Positions 7,572 through 15,021 of a stretch of 64,000 nt of DNA are shown piece by piece. The notes under the pieces were generated by a model that worked only from the letters and a program-made list of their open reading frames with translations, was not told the DNA's origin and ran no database searches. The position numbers were made by a program, and so were the translations under genes. The first letter of the stretch is position 1. Each line of letters starts with the position of its first letter. The stretch comes from Phenylobacterium kunshanense (GTDB lineage: Bacteria; Pseudomonadota; Alphaproteobacteria; Caulobacterales; Caulobacteraceae): NCBI RefSeq assembly GCF_003254525.1, contig NZ_QFYS01000001.1:372001-436000 (forward strand), in the 5' to 3' direction.

Positions 7572-7611
7572 AAGCATTTATGCTCTCACGATGGCAAGAG
7601 CAAAAATGCTC
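7572..7611. promoter_or_regulatory. OL-like pair of repressor operators
   Basis: Two inverted repeats 26 bp apart centre to centre: 7572-7585 (AAGCATTTATGCTC) and 7598-7611 (GAGCAAAAATGCTC). They match the sites in the OR-like cluster on the other side of the repressor gene. They lie just upstream of the left operon start at 7544, so binding there should block its promoter. The remaining bases up to 7693 contain only a GC-rich imperfect inverted repeat (7641-7674) between the operators and the repressor stop. Confidence 0.75.
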
Positions 7612-7693
7612 ACGCGCACATTTTTAGCGCCGTAGCGCTCGCGGGAACGGGGGTGGAGAGCGTGTTTTTCCCGCGCGAGTTGCGGACCAGCGA

Positions 7694-8377
7694 CTAGCGC
7701 ATCCCGCGATACGCCCCAATCACAAGGCCCACCAGCTCAACCTCGACGCCTTCGCCTGGCGCAGAGAGTTCAAGGGGCTTGTCCCACGCTGGATTGTGAG
7801 AGCGAGGCCAAAGCTCGACGCGCCCCTCGCGGATCGCGATTTGCTTGATTGACCGCTCTCGCAGTCGGCCCTGGTCTCGCCGTCGCTCAACGACAACGAA
7901 ATCGCCGTCAATAGGGGAATACCCCATCTCTATGGCGTCCACGACGTGGGCGAAGTGCCCCGGGGGGATCTCCCGATCCACGCTGTCGCCGACGACCAAC
8001 TCCAGCCATTGCGGCCACTCTGCATAGTCATCGTCTGGCCGAACGCCCTTTGGCGGGGCTGGAAAGTCCTGCTCGGCTAAATCAACCTCGATCCAATGTC
8101 CTGCTTGCACTCGATGCCTCACTGGCAGGTAAAGCGGTACAATCTTCGCCTGCGCAGTTTGCCGAAAGTCCGGCGCATCCGCCCCCACAGCTTGCGCAAG
8201 CTTGGCGAGTGTGCGGCTGGACGTGACGAAAGCATAGCCCTCTTTTACGGGTCGCGCGATGGTTGTGCGCGCGACGCCAGCGGCCTTGGCCCAGGTCGCG
8301 GGGTTCAGGCCTTTCTCCTCCATCACCCGGAGCATCCAGGCGCGGATTTCTGCGGCGAGCTGTGCGTTCTGATCCAC
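7694..8377 (-). CDS. CI/LexA-type prophage repressor with S24 peptidase domain
   Basis: The N-terminal helix-turn-helix covers about residues 20-48 (LNPATWAKAAGVARTTIARP). The C-terminal half is an S24 autoprotease: an Ala92-Gly93 cleavage site in VQAGHW, Ser132 in VVGDSVD, and Lys178 in SIKQIA. Such repressors keep a prophage silent and self-cleave with RecA on DNA damage. I use the GTG at 8377 (227 aa); the longest frame begins inside an operator and is unlikely. A GTG at 8386 is also possible. The gene lies between two operator clusters, as lambda cI lies between OL and OR. Confidence 0.8.
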   Translation of the reverse strand: MDQNAQLAAEIRAWMLRVMEEKGLNPATWAKAAGVARTTIARPVKEGYAFVTSSRTLAKLAQAVGADAPDFRQTAQAKIVPLYLPVRHRVQAGHWIEVDLAEQDFPAPPKGVRPDDDYAEWPQWLELVVGDSVDREIPPGHFAHVVDAIEMGYSPIDGDFVVVERRRDQGRLRERSIKQIAIREGRVELWPRSHNPAWDKPLELSAPGEGVEVELVGLVIGAYRGMR

Positions 8378-8414
8378 GGCGCGCACATGCCGCAGGGGAG
8401 GCGATCTACGCCAC

Positions 8415-8479
8415 AAGCATGAATGCGCTTGCGGAATGAGCATTTATGCTCCATTGTAGCGAGCATGTCCGATATGCTC
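8415..8479. promoter_or_regulatory. OR-like cluster of three repressor operators
   Basis: A perfect site at 8438-8451 (GAGCATTTATGCTC), a near match at 8415-8428 (AAGCATGAATGCGC), and a stretched repeat at 8461-8479 (GAGCAT, 7-nt spacer, ATGCTC) that overlaps the cro-like start codon. Centres are about 23 and 25 bp apart. A weak promoter can be drawn as TTGCGG (8429-8434), 17 nt, CATTGT (8452-8457), with the central operator filling its spacer; it would start transcription almost at the ATG. The arrangement implies competition between the repressor and the Cro-like protein. Confidence 0.75.
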
Positions 8480-8656
8480 ACCGAGTTCGAACGTGATTGC
8501 GCCGCAGCCGACGTGTCGCCGGTCGCCGCGCTCAAGGCCGGCGGGGTTCATCCGACCCTCTGGTCAAAGTGGAAGAGCGGCATGTCGCCGACGCTCAAGA
8601 ATTTCCAGCGCGCTCGCAGCGGGCTGGAGGCGCTGAAGCGTGAACGGGCGGCATGA
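8465..8656 (+). CDS. Cro-like helix-turn-helix protein, 63 aa
   Basis: Small protein starting MSDMLTEFERDCAAADVSP with a helix-turn-helix in VAALKAGGVHPTLWSKWKSG followed by a short helical tail. Divergent from the repressor and first gene of the rightward operon, which is the cro position. The ATG lies inside an operator half-site, so binding would directly block its expression. Cro function is inferred from position and fold. Confidence 0.7.
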   Translation: MSDMLTEFERDCAAADVSPVAALKAGGVHPTLWSKWKSGMSPTLKNFQRARSGLEALKRERAA

Positions 8657-9195
8657 TCTACTTCATCCGCGATACGGCCACTGGCCTTGTGAAGATCGGC
8701 TTCTCCGATAGCCCGCGTGGGCGGCTGGCGAAGATGCAGGTGGATTGCCCTGGGCAACTCCTGCTGCTCGCCACGCAGGAAGGCGGTCGGCGGGTGGAGT
8801 CGACTCTGCACGAGCGGTTCGCTCATCTCCACGTTCGCGGTGAATGGCATCGCCTCGGCGACGATCTCGACGCCCACATCGGCTCGCTTCCTCCCGCCAG
8901 CCTCAGTTCGCCGGCCGTCGAGCGGGCGAGACCGAAGCACGTACTTCTTGTTGAAAGCCTGTGTGACGCCACGGGCGTCGGCTTCATCACCGCGAGGTCG
9001 TGGCTGCGCCGGAAGAGCATTCCGGGTCGCTATTGGCTGGCGATCTCCAAGGCCGGTGTGATGAGCTTGGAAGAGTTGGCCGTCATGATGGCTGACCCGA
9101 CCCCCGACACCGACGATCACCGCCACCAGCACGGGGGCTTGCGGTCTTTCCGCGCTCGCCGTGAGGGGCAGGAACAGAATTGCGAGGCCGCATGA
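8653..9195 (+). CDS. GIY-YIG (T5orf172/MUG113-type) protein with C-terminal helical domain
   Basis: The first 80 residues form a GIY-YIG-like domain: MIYFIRDTATGLVKIGFS, then the conserved Arg in SPRGRLAKMQ and the HERFAHLHVRGEWHRL block typical of T5orf172/MUG113 proteins. Residues about 95-145 look like a separate helix-turn-helix (CDATGVGFITARSWLRRKSI). The family is frequent in phages and may nick DNA or act as an accessory DNA-binding factor; its role is not established. ATGA overlap with the cro-like gene. A second member lies at 50022-50393. Confidence 0.65.
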   Translation: MIYFIRDTATGLVKIGFSDSPRGRLAKMQVDCPGQLLLLATQEGGRRVESTLHERFAHLHVRGEWHRLGDDLDAHIGSLPPASLSSPAVERARPKHVLLVESLCDATGVGFITARSWLRRKSIPGRYWLAISKAGVMSLEELAVMMADPTPDTDDHRHQHGGLRSFRARREGQEQNCEAA

Positions 9196-9257
9196 TGCGC
9201 GCCTTCGCCAGCACCCCAGCGCACGATGGGTCTCTCTCCCGCCCGCGTACGTGCGCC

Positions 9258-9285
9258 GCGCCGCCGGCCTTTGTGTCGGCGGCGC
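9258..9285. terminator. GC hairpin between convergent genes
   Basis: A perfect 9-bp stem (GCGCCGCCG with CGGCGGCGC) around a 10-nt loop. No T-run follows on either strand, so it is at best a weak bidirectional terminator. It separates the GIY-YIG gene from the minus-strand ORF at 9315-9536, which is where such a structure would be expected. Confidence 0.4.
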
Positions 9286-9314
9286 CCAAATTCCGTGGCC
9301 CGCTTCGTGCGGCG

Positions 9315-9536
9315 TCATTGGTCGGTGGAGGCGTTGCAGCGCCTCACCGTCCATTCCGTCAGCGCCAGCTCGGCGCGGGCGTGGTTGACCTCCGCAGCTT
9401 GTTCAAAGGTGTCTGCGGCGGCCGGAAAGTCTCGGGCTGCGACGCGGAAAGCGCCAGCCCGGATTGCGTACTCGATAGCTCTGAGAAGTCCGTTTCCCTC
9501 CATGTCTACGGCTCCGTGCCCCTCCGTCAAGGTCAT
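9315..9536 (-). CDS. Possible reverse-strand small gene, 73 aa
   Basis: Opposite to its neighbours, but the translation looks natural: helical, mixed charge, with AIRAGAFRVAARDFPAAADT and a Glu/Ala-rich helix. The internal Met at residue 12 has a GGAG motif eight bases upstream. The plus-strand frames across the same stretch have poor composition. No family recognised. Confidence 0.4.
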   Translation of the reverse strand: MTLTEGHGAVDMEGNGLLRAIEYAIRAGAFRVAARDFPAAADTFEQAAEVNHARAELALTEWTVRRCNASTDQ

Positions 9537-9541
9537 CAGAA

Positions 9542-10042
9542 ATGACCTACGGAGGCTGGGAAGTCGTGGGCACGGATTACCGAGAACTGCCCCTTGGAAC
9601 CACGATCGGAGACGCCTTGCGGCGCCTCGTTCGGGAGCGTTTCAAGCACAACACTGCCAAGCGGATCGAAGCCCGTTGGGGTCTCGATCCGCGCACGGCG
9701 CGCAACGTCGTCACGCAAGGGAACGTCTCCGAACGCACGCTGACCAAGGCGGCGCTCGCGGAGCGCTGGGCCCTGTGGATGGCGTTGGGAGAAGAGCTGT
9801 TCGGCCAGTCCTACGCGGAGTGGGAGGAGCAGCGCCTGAAGTCAATCATCGAGGAGGCCGAACGTGACCTGGACAGGGTTCGTCGGCTGCGCCCGCAGGG
9901 TCCGGCTCTTTCTGAGCGCTCCTTTGCTCAACGTGCGGCTGGCGTGGTGGACGATGCTGAAGGCGATGAGCCTTCCGGTAGCCGAGACTGCAGCGGATCG
10001 GTGCGCCGCTCTAGCGGCAGAACTCGCCAAGCGCAGGGCTGA
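9542..10042 (+). CDS. Hypothetical DNA-binding-like protein, 166 aa
   Basis: Residues about 20-60 resemble a phage helix-turn-helix (AKRIEARWGLDPRTARNVVTQ), followed by helices through about residue 115. The last 45 residues are Ser/Arg/Gly-rich and low-complexity, and this part overlaps another well-supported frame that begins at 9864. The functional protein may therefore effectively end near residue 115. Function unknown. Confidence 0.5.
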   Translation: MTYGGWEVVGTDYRELPLGTTIGDALRRLVRERFKHNTAKRIEARWGLDPRTARNVVTQGNVSERTLTKAALAERWALWMALGEELFGQSYAEWEEQRLKSIIEEAERDLDRVRRLRPQGPALSERSFAQRAAGVVDDAEGDEPSGSRDCSGSVRRSSGRTRQAQG

Positions 10043-10058
10043 GGAGGGCAACCGATGA
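9864..10058 (+). CDS. Small protein overlapping the preceding gene, 64 aa
   Basis: GTG start with an ideal GAGGAGG Shine-Dalgarno six bases upstream, both inside the upstream gene. The N-terminal part is hydrophobic and the C-terminal part is a charged helix (AADRCAALAAELAKRRAEEG). Its TGA overlaps the next ATG. The overlap of about 180 nt with 9542-10042 is unusually long. Confidence 0.5.
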   Translation: MTWTGFVGCARRVRLFLSAPLLNVRLAWWTMLKAMSLPVAETAADRCAALAAELAKRRAEEGNR

Positions 10059-10171
10059 TCCGCTTGTTCCGCAACTACCTGGCCCGCGCAAGGGCGAGAG
10101 CGGCCCGGGATCATCACGAGGCCATCGCCGCGCTGATCGCCGCGGTTCGGGTCAGCCCGCCGACTGCCTGA
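10055..10171 (+). CDS. Micro-protein, 38 aa
   Basis: Arg/Ala-rich peptide starting MIRLFRNYLARARARAA. The ATG overlaps the upstream stop and is preceded by GGAGG at good spacing, which supports translation. Function unknown. Confidence 0.45.
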   Translation: MIRLFRNYLARARARAARDHHEAIAALIAAVRVSPPTA

Positions 10172-10228
10172 CGAACTAACCGGGCCTGCGTCGAGCCTTG
10201 GATCGGCGCGAGAAGGGGAGGGCAGCGA

Positions 10229-10450
10229 ATGCGCTGGCTTCAAGGTCTGTTCAGCCCCGGCAAGGCCGAGGCTCATCAGCAAGCGGTCGCGATGGCCGCA
10301 GAGCTTCAGGACGCCCGGCTCAAGCGCAAGGCAGCCCTGACTGAATACCGCCTCGCCAGAGAGGCCGGTGACACCCGCCGGATGAACGCGGCCTCCAAGG
10401 CCGCTCGCCGCGCGACCAACCTCCTCATGCGCCTGGAAACCAGCCGGTGA
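10229..10450 (+). CDS. Hypothetical helical basic protein, 73 aa
   Basis: Preceded by GGGAGGG six bases before the ATG. The protein is one or two long basic helices (LKRKAALTEYRLAREAGDTR). It overlaps the DUF1064 start by four bases. No family recognised. Confidence 0.5.
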   Translation: MRWLQGLFSPGKAEAHQQAVAMAAELQDARLKRKAALTEYRLAREAGDTRRMNAASKAARRATNLLMRLETSR

Positions 10451-10764
10451 CGCGAAAGTTCCGCAACGTCCCTACGGAAGTCGACGGCGTGACGTTCGCC
10501 AGCCGCAAGGAGGCCCGCCGGTTCGGTGAGCTGCGGCTTCTGGAGCGAGCAGGCGAGATTTCCGAACTCCAGATCCAGCCCGCATTCCCCCTCACGGTGA
10601 ACGGCAAGCTGGTCTGCAAGTACCTCGCCGACTTCGCCTACCAGCGCGGCGGCGTCCGCGTGGTCGAGGACGTGAAGTCGGAGATCACCCGCAAGCACCC
10701 CGTGTACCGCATCAAGAACAAGCTGTTCCGCGCGGTCATGGGCTTTGAAATCACAGAGGTCTGA
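10447..10764 (+). CDS. DUF1064 phage nuclease-like protein
   Basis: GTG start overlapping the previous stop. The 105-aa protein has the DUF1064 layout: RKFRNVPTEVDGVTFASRKE, a helix (RRFGELRLLERAGEI), and KYLADFAYQRGG then VVEDVKSEIT, where an Asp and the Glu-x-x-Lys-like end resemble a PD-(D/E)xK nuclease core. Members are annotated as phage endodeoxyribonucleases, often beside replication genes, and may process branched DNA. Catalytic activity here is inferred. Confidence 0.7.
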   Translation: MTRKFRNVPTEVDGVTFASRKEARRFGELRLLERAGEISELQIQPAFPLTVNGKLVCKYLADFAYQRGGVRVVEDVKSEITRKHPVYRIKNKLFRAVMGFEITEV

Positions 10765-10765
10765 C

Positions 10766-11353
10766 ATGATCGCGCATCAACGCGCAGCCACGTCCACATC
10801 ATGGACACCGGAGCGGATGGAAAAGCTTCGTGAGCTTCACGCTCAAGGCCTGTCGGCTGCGCAGATGGCCAAGGCCCTTGGCGGGGTCTCGCGCAATTCT
10901 GTGATCGGCAAGTGCAGCCGGATGCGGCTTGGTCCGATCGGCGGCGTCAAGGCCCCGCCGCCGGCGCGGTATTGCCCGCCTGCGAAGCCTCGCTCTCCCA
11001 AGGGCGTTATGGTCCTCGCCCGGCAAGGCGGCCCGACGCAGCGCAACCCGGCTGAGAACAAGCGCGCGAACATCAAGGCCAATGCTGAGGTGCGCGAAAC
11101 GCCCGCTGCTAACGTCCTGGCCCGCGCCCGCGCCTTCTTGCCTCTGGACGGCTGTGTGCCGGTTCAGTTCGGCGCGCACGGCTGTCGCTGGCCGGTCGGC
11201 GGGGAGGGGGCCGACATGCTCCAGTGCGGAGCCAAGCGCGCCGACGGCAAGTCCTACTGCGCAGAGCATTCCGCCGTGGCCGACGTCCTGCCGCCTCCCG
11301 GCTACCGCACCGGCGCCCAGCTCGCCCGGTCCCTTCGGAGGTGGGCGGCATGA
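10766..11353 (+). CDS. GcrA-family cell-cycle regulator homologue (phage-encoded)
   Basis: Residues 12-52 form the GcrA helix-turn-helix: SWTPERMEKLRELHAQGL, then AAQMAKALGGVSRNSVIGK. The C-terminal block keeps the family's CRWPVG (C140), C154, and YCAEH (C165, H168) pattern that in host GcrA belongs to the region contacting sigma-70. A basic Pro-rich linker lies between. In Caulobacter, GcrA binds the housekeeping sigma factor and activates promoters bearing methylated GANTC sites. Both ends are conserved, so the protein could contact host polymerase. The next two genes are a DnaA-domain-IV-like protein and a DNA methyltransferase, all with overlapping starts. Confidence 0.85.
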   Translation: MIAHQRAATSTSWTPERMEKLRELHAQGLSAAQMAKALGGVSRNSVIGKCSRMRLGPIGGVKAPPPARYCPPAKPRSPKGVMVLARQGGPTQRNPAENKRANIKANAEVRETPAANVLARARAFLPLDGCVPVQFGAHGCRWPVGGEGADMLQCGAKRADGKSYCAEHSAVADVLPPPGYRTGAQLARSLRRWAA

Positions 11354-11931
11354 GCGAGATCACCCGATCCGCACGCGCTGGCGAGTTTGCCATCGCTGGA
11401 CGTCCGAAAGCCGCAGACAATTGGGACTTCATCATGGCCAAGCACCGGGAGGGATTCCCCGCCTCGGCTATCGCCCGCATGTGCGGATGCCGTGTCGAGA
11501 GCGTGCGCGAGATCATCGCCATATCGGGCCAGGAGCAACCGGCCCGTGTGATCTACAAGTCGCCGTCGCTGGTGGCTCAAACCCCGCCCGCTTCCGTCGA
11601 GCCCAAGCCCGCCGGCAAGCTCTCAAAGCGAGGTATGCCGCCCAAGATCCGCCGCCGCGTCGTCGCAGTGGCGCGCAAGCACGGCGTCACCCTTGAGGCC
11701 CTGATCGCCAAGCACGACCGGAGGGGCCTCGCCGATGCGCGACATGAGGCCTGGTACGTCGTGCGCTTTTTCAGCGACGCCAGCCTGCCGATGATGGGCG
11801 CATGGTTTGACCGAGACCACTCCACGATCCTGAACGGCATCCGGCGGCACGAAGAGCGGCTACTGAACAACGCCGATCTTGCGAGCGGGGACGCGCTTGG
11901 CCTGCCGATCGTCGAGCGAGAGGCAGCATGA
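11350..11931 (+). CDS. Protein with N-terminal HTH and DnaA domain IV-like C-terminus
   Basis: Start chosen at 11350 (ATGA overlap with the GcrA-like stop). Residues about 24-58 look like a helix-turn-helix (EGFPASAIARMCGCRVESV). Residues about 100-170 match the DnaA box-binding domain: a helix with ARHEAWYVVRFFSDASLPMMG and the signature FDRDHSTILNGIRR (Arg-Asp-His-Ser-Thr at 155-159). No AAA+ ATPase domain is present, so this is not a replication initiator by itself. It may recognise DnaA boxes at a phage origin, compete with host DnaA, or act as a transcription factor. Confidence 0.75.
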   Translation: MSEITRSARAGEFAIAGRPKAADNWDFIMAKHREGFPASAIARMCGCRVESVREIIAISGQEQPARVIYKSPSLVAQTPPASVEPKPAGKLSKRGMPPKIRRRVVAVARKHGVTLEALIAKHDRRGLADARHEAWYVVRFFSDASLPMMGAWFDRDHSTILNGIRRHEERLLNNADLASGDALGLPIVEREAA

Positions 11932-12632
11932 GCAAGTTCCGTGAGGAAGTGATCGGCGATGCGCGGCTGATCCTTGGCGATTGCCGCGAGGTGCTGCCGA
12001 CGCTCGGGAAGGTGGACGCGGTTGTGACCGATCCGCCGTATGGGATCGCGCACAGCTCCAATCGCGGAGCGACCTGGCAGGGAACGCAGATTGCGAACGA
12101 CCAAGATACCTCGGTTCGCGACGCGGTGTTGGCCTCGGCGATGGCACCGGCCGGAATAGTGTTTGGAAGCTGGAAACGCCCGAAACCAGATGGCACCCAC
12201 ACCGTACTGATCTGGGACAAGGGTGATGCCGCCGGCATGGGCGACCTCTCCATCCCGTGGAAGCCTAACCACGAGGAAATCTACATCATCGGCCGCGGCT
12301 TCGCAGGACACCGCGGCCCAGCCATTCTTCGTCACACCAATATCACTTGGGAGAGGAAGGGGCGCGCACACCCTCACGCGAAGCCGGTCAGTCTTATGGT
12401 GGACCTGATCGCAAAGGTGTCGGGGGGCGTCATCCTCGACCCCTTCATGGGCTCCGGTACGACAGGCGTAGCCTGCGTGCGTCTGGGTCGTCGCTTCCTA
12501 GGCGTTGAAATCGAGCCTTCTTACTTCGACATCGCCTGTCGCCGGATCGAGGAGGCTTACCGCCAGCCTCGACTGTTCACAGATCCCCCCGCCAAGCCCC
12601 AACAGCCCAGCATGTTCGGGGATGCAGCATGA
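11928..12632 (+). CDS. Beta-class DNA amino-methyltransferase
   Basis: Motif IV TDPPYG lies at residues 34-39 and the SAM-binding motif I DPFMGSGTTG at 171-180, preceded by the motif X-like HPHAKPVSLM. The order IV before I defines the beta class, which includes CcrM and YhdJ. DPPY is compatible with N6-adenine or N4-cytosine methylation. At 234 aa it lacks the extra C-terminal domain of CcrM, so it is not a CcrM orthologue and its target site is unknown. It may protect phage DNA from restriction or mark regulatory sites. Overlaps both neighbours by four bases. Confidence 0.85.
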   Translation: MSKFREEVIGDARLILGDCREVLPTLGKVDAVVTDPPYGIAHSSNRGATWQGTQIANDQDTSVRDAVLASAMAPAGIVFGSWKRPKPDGTHTVLIWDKGDAAGMGDLSIPWKPNHEEIYIIGRGFAGHRGPAILRHTNITWERKGRAHPHAKPVSLMVDLIAKVSGGVILDPFMGSGTTGVACVRLGRRFLGVEIEPSYFDIACRRIEEAYRQPRLFTDPPAKPQQPSMFGDAA

Positions 12633-13564
12633 GCCTCACCGGACGCGCCGCAGAGGCATATGTCTCGCGGCTTGACCTTGCCGTCATTCCAACAGGCCCC
12701 GATTGCAAGCCGGGCTCTGTGAAGAAGTTCGGCGCGCTCCTGGAAGCGGCGAAGGAGCCGAAGGACCGGGTGTTCTCGGTGAAGGACGCGACCAAGGACG
12801 TCGAGCTTATTCGTGCGATCTGGACCCGGACGCCGAAGGCCAACGTCAGCATCGTCACCGGCGCCGTCTCTGGCGTGTTCGCGCTCGATATTGATGCCAA
12901 GGGCAAGGTGAACGGGTTCGAGGCCCTGGCTCGGCTTGAGGCGATGTTCGGGCCTCTCCCGTCGACATGGCGGGCGCTGACCCCATCGGGCGGCGAGCAT
13001 CGCTACTTCGTCCAGCCATCCCGGTGGGTGCTTCGGAACAAGGTCGGGCTTCGCATCTACGACCGGCGCGGCCGGGTCTCAGAGCTATTCGACGGCCTGG
13101 ACATCAGGACGGACGGCGGGGCCTGTGCTGCGCCCCCTAGCGAGAAGACGTCAGGGACCTATCGCTGGGCAGATCACCCGCTCTCGACGCCGGTCTCAGA
13201 AGCGCCGGAATGGCTGCTGAAGCTCGCTATCGACCCGCCCCCGCCTCCGAAGGTGGACCGCCCGCCGCTGCGTCGGGGACACGCCGACAAGCTGGCCCGC
13301 TACATCGACAGGGCCATAGACTCTGAGTGCGCCCGCGTCACCGGCACCAAGTCGGGCCGGAACGTCCAGCTCTTCAAGTCGGCAGCCAACCTCGGCTCCC
13401 TCGTCGGGGCTAACGTCCTGCCGCAGGACTTGGCCGAAGCCGAGCTTTGGAAGGCCGCCACCGACTGCGGACTCGTCGCCGATGACGGCGCCCATTCCGT
13501 CCGCGCCACCATTGCCTCTGGGATGCGGAAGGGGATGCAGAACCCGCGCGAGGTGACGGCATGA
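12629..13564 (+). CDS. Bifunctional primase-polymerase N-terminal (Prim-Pol) protein
   Basis: The N-terminal 190 residues match the archaeo-eukaryotic-type Prim-Pol domain of phage replication proteins: GLD-like metal region (VFALDIDAKG near residue 90), LTPSGGEHRYF, and LFDGLDIRTDGGACAAPPS. A Pro-rich linker and a helical C-terminal region follow. It would make primers for phage replication and pairs with the DnaB-type helicase encoded immediately downstream with an overlapping start. Confidence 0.8.
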   Translation: MSLTGRAAEAYVSRLDLAVIPTGPDCKPGSVKKFGALLEAAKEPKDRVFSVKDATKDVELIRAIWTRTPKANVSIVTGAVSGVFALDIDAKGKVNGFEALARLEAMFGPLPSTWRALTPSGGEHRYFVQPSRWVLRNKVGLRIYDRRGRVSELFDGLDIRTDGGACAAPPSEKTSGTYRWADHPLSTPVSEAPEWLLKLAIDPPPPPKVDRPPLRRGHADKLARYIDRAIDSECARVTGTKSGRNVQLFKSAANLGSLVGANVLPQDLAEAELWKAATDCGLVADDGAHSVRATIASGMRKGMQNPREVTA

Positions 13565-15021
13565 CCGTCACCGCCCGTCGCGACGAAATCCAGCGCCACA
13601 TCACCGGTGCAACGGCCCCGGCCGCCGTCGAGGCGGAAAAGGCCTTGCTCGGCATCGCTCTCAGCAACGCCGAAGCCCTGGACCTGATCGAAGGCCTGAC
13701 GCCAGCCCACTTCTATGAGCCGCTTCACGGCCGGATCTGGGGCGCGATCCAATCCCGCTACGCATCTGGATCGCTAGCAGACACCGCCATTCTCGATGGC
13801 CTGTTTGTTCAGGACGAAGCTTATCGCACCAAGGGCGGTCTTGCCTACCTTGACGCCCTGGTGGCGGTTGCGCCTGGCGCCTCGCGGACTGAGGCCTACG
13901 CCGCAGAAATCCGCGACACCGCCGCTCGCCGCGCCATCATGCAACTCGCGAACGAGATCGCCGACAAGGCCGCCGGGGATGAAGCGGAGGAGGCCAACGC
14001 GGCCGAAATCCTCGCCATGCTTGAGGCCGGCGCGTCTGAGATCGCCAAGACCGCAGACGTGGGCGACGCATGGATGAACCCGGGCGAGATGATCGCAGGG
14101 GCCGTCGAGCGCGCCAGGGCCTCCCGAGGGGTCATTGAGTTCCCGCTAGGCATTCCGGAGCTGGACCGGCTGCTGGGCGGCCTGCATCGGCAGGAGGTGA
14201 CCGTTCTCGCCGCCCGTCCCGGCGTTGGCAAGACGGTCGGCGCCCAGGCCTATGCCCGAGCCATCGCCCAGAACGGCATGGCGGTGGCGTTCTTCGCGCT
14301 GGAGATGGGGCCTGACCCCATGGCCCTACGTCTGGCCTGCGACCTCGCCTACGACCGTGACCTGCCCTGCCACATGGGCGTCACGTCCAACATCACCCTG
14401 TCCAAGATCAATGCCGGAGAGCTTAACGAAGGCCAGTGGGAACAACTGTCCCAGGCCCAACGGTGGGCCGCCCGGATGCCGCTGCGCTACGACGCCCGTC
14501 CCGGCCACACCATGGCCCGCATCGAGGCCCTGTCCCGCCGCCTGTTCCGCAAGGCCGAGCGCCACGGCGTGAAGCCCGGCCTGATCGTCATCGACCACAT
14601 GGGCAAGGTCAGGCCTCCGAAGGGCCACAGGGGCGACCTGCGTGCCGAAGCAATCAGCGTAAGCCGCGACGCCTCGGAAATGGCCAAGCGGCTAGACGTC
14701 CCGGTCTTGCTGCTCTGCCAGCTCAATCGCGGCGTCGAGGGGCGCCAGGACAAGCAGCCGAACCTCGCCGACCTCCGCGAAGCCGGACAGATCGAGGAAG
14801 ATGCTCGCCAGGTCATCTTCCTCCACCGCCCAGAATACTACCTCCGCCCGCCGGCCGACACCGAGTCCGAGACCTTCGACCAGCGCCTTGACCGTGAGGC
14901 CAAGCTGGAGGCCGCCCGGAACAAGCTGCACTGGATCGTGGCCAAGAACAGCCACGGCCCGACCGGCTCTGCCCTGACTTTCTGTGACATCGCGGCGTCC
15001 GCCGTGAGGGAGTGGAGATGA
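13561..15021 (+). CDS. dnaB: DnaB-family replicative helicase
   Basis: The N-terminal helical domain (AAVEAEKALLGIALSNAEAL to about residue 160) is the DnaB N domain. The C-terminal RecA-like ATPase has Walker A ARPGVGKT (GVGKT at 221-225), the FFALEMG motif, the Walker B-like LIVIDHMGKV and the PVLLLCQLNRGVE and IEEDARQVIFLHRPE motifs. At 486 aa it is full length. With the Prim-Pol gene it forms the phage replisome core; no separate helicase loader is obvious. Confidence 0.9.
   Translation: MTVTARRDEIQRHITGATAPAAVEAEKALLGIALSNAEALDLIEGLTPAHFYEPLHGRIWGAIQSRYASGSLADTAILDGLFVQDEAYRTKGGLAYLDALVAVAPGASRTEAYAAEIRDTAARRAIMQLANEIADKAAGDEAEEANAAEILAMLEAGASEIAKTADVGDAWMNPGEMIAGAVERARASRGVIEFPLGIPELDRLLGGLHRQEVTVLAARPGVGKTVGAQAYARAIAQNGMAVAFFALEMGPDPMALRLACDLAYDRDLPCHMGVTSNITLSKINAGELNEGQWEQLSQAQRWAARMPLRYDARPGHTMARIEALSRRLFRKAERHGVKPGLIVIDHMGKVRPPKGHRGDLRAEAISVSRDASEMAKRLDVPVLLLCQLNRGVEGRQDKQPNLADLREAGQIEEDARQVIFLHRPEYYLRPPADTESETFDQRLDREAKLEAARNKLHWIVAKNSHGPTGSALTFCDIAASAVREWR

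Noticed and set aside
11350..11931. A second dnaA gene
   Set aside because: No AAA+ ATPase domain; only the domain IV-like DNA-binding part is present.
11928..12632. An orthologue of CcrM
   Set aside because: It is 234 aa, lacks the additional C-terminal domain, and its target cannot be read from sequence. Only class membership is supported.
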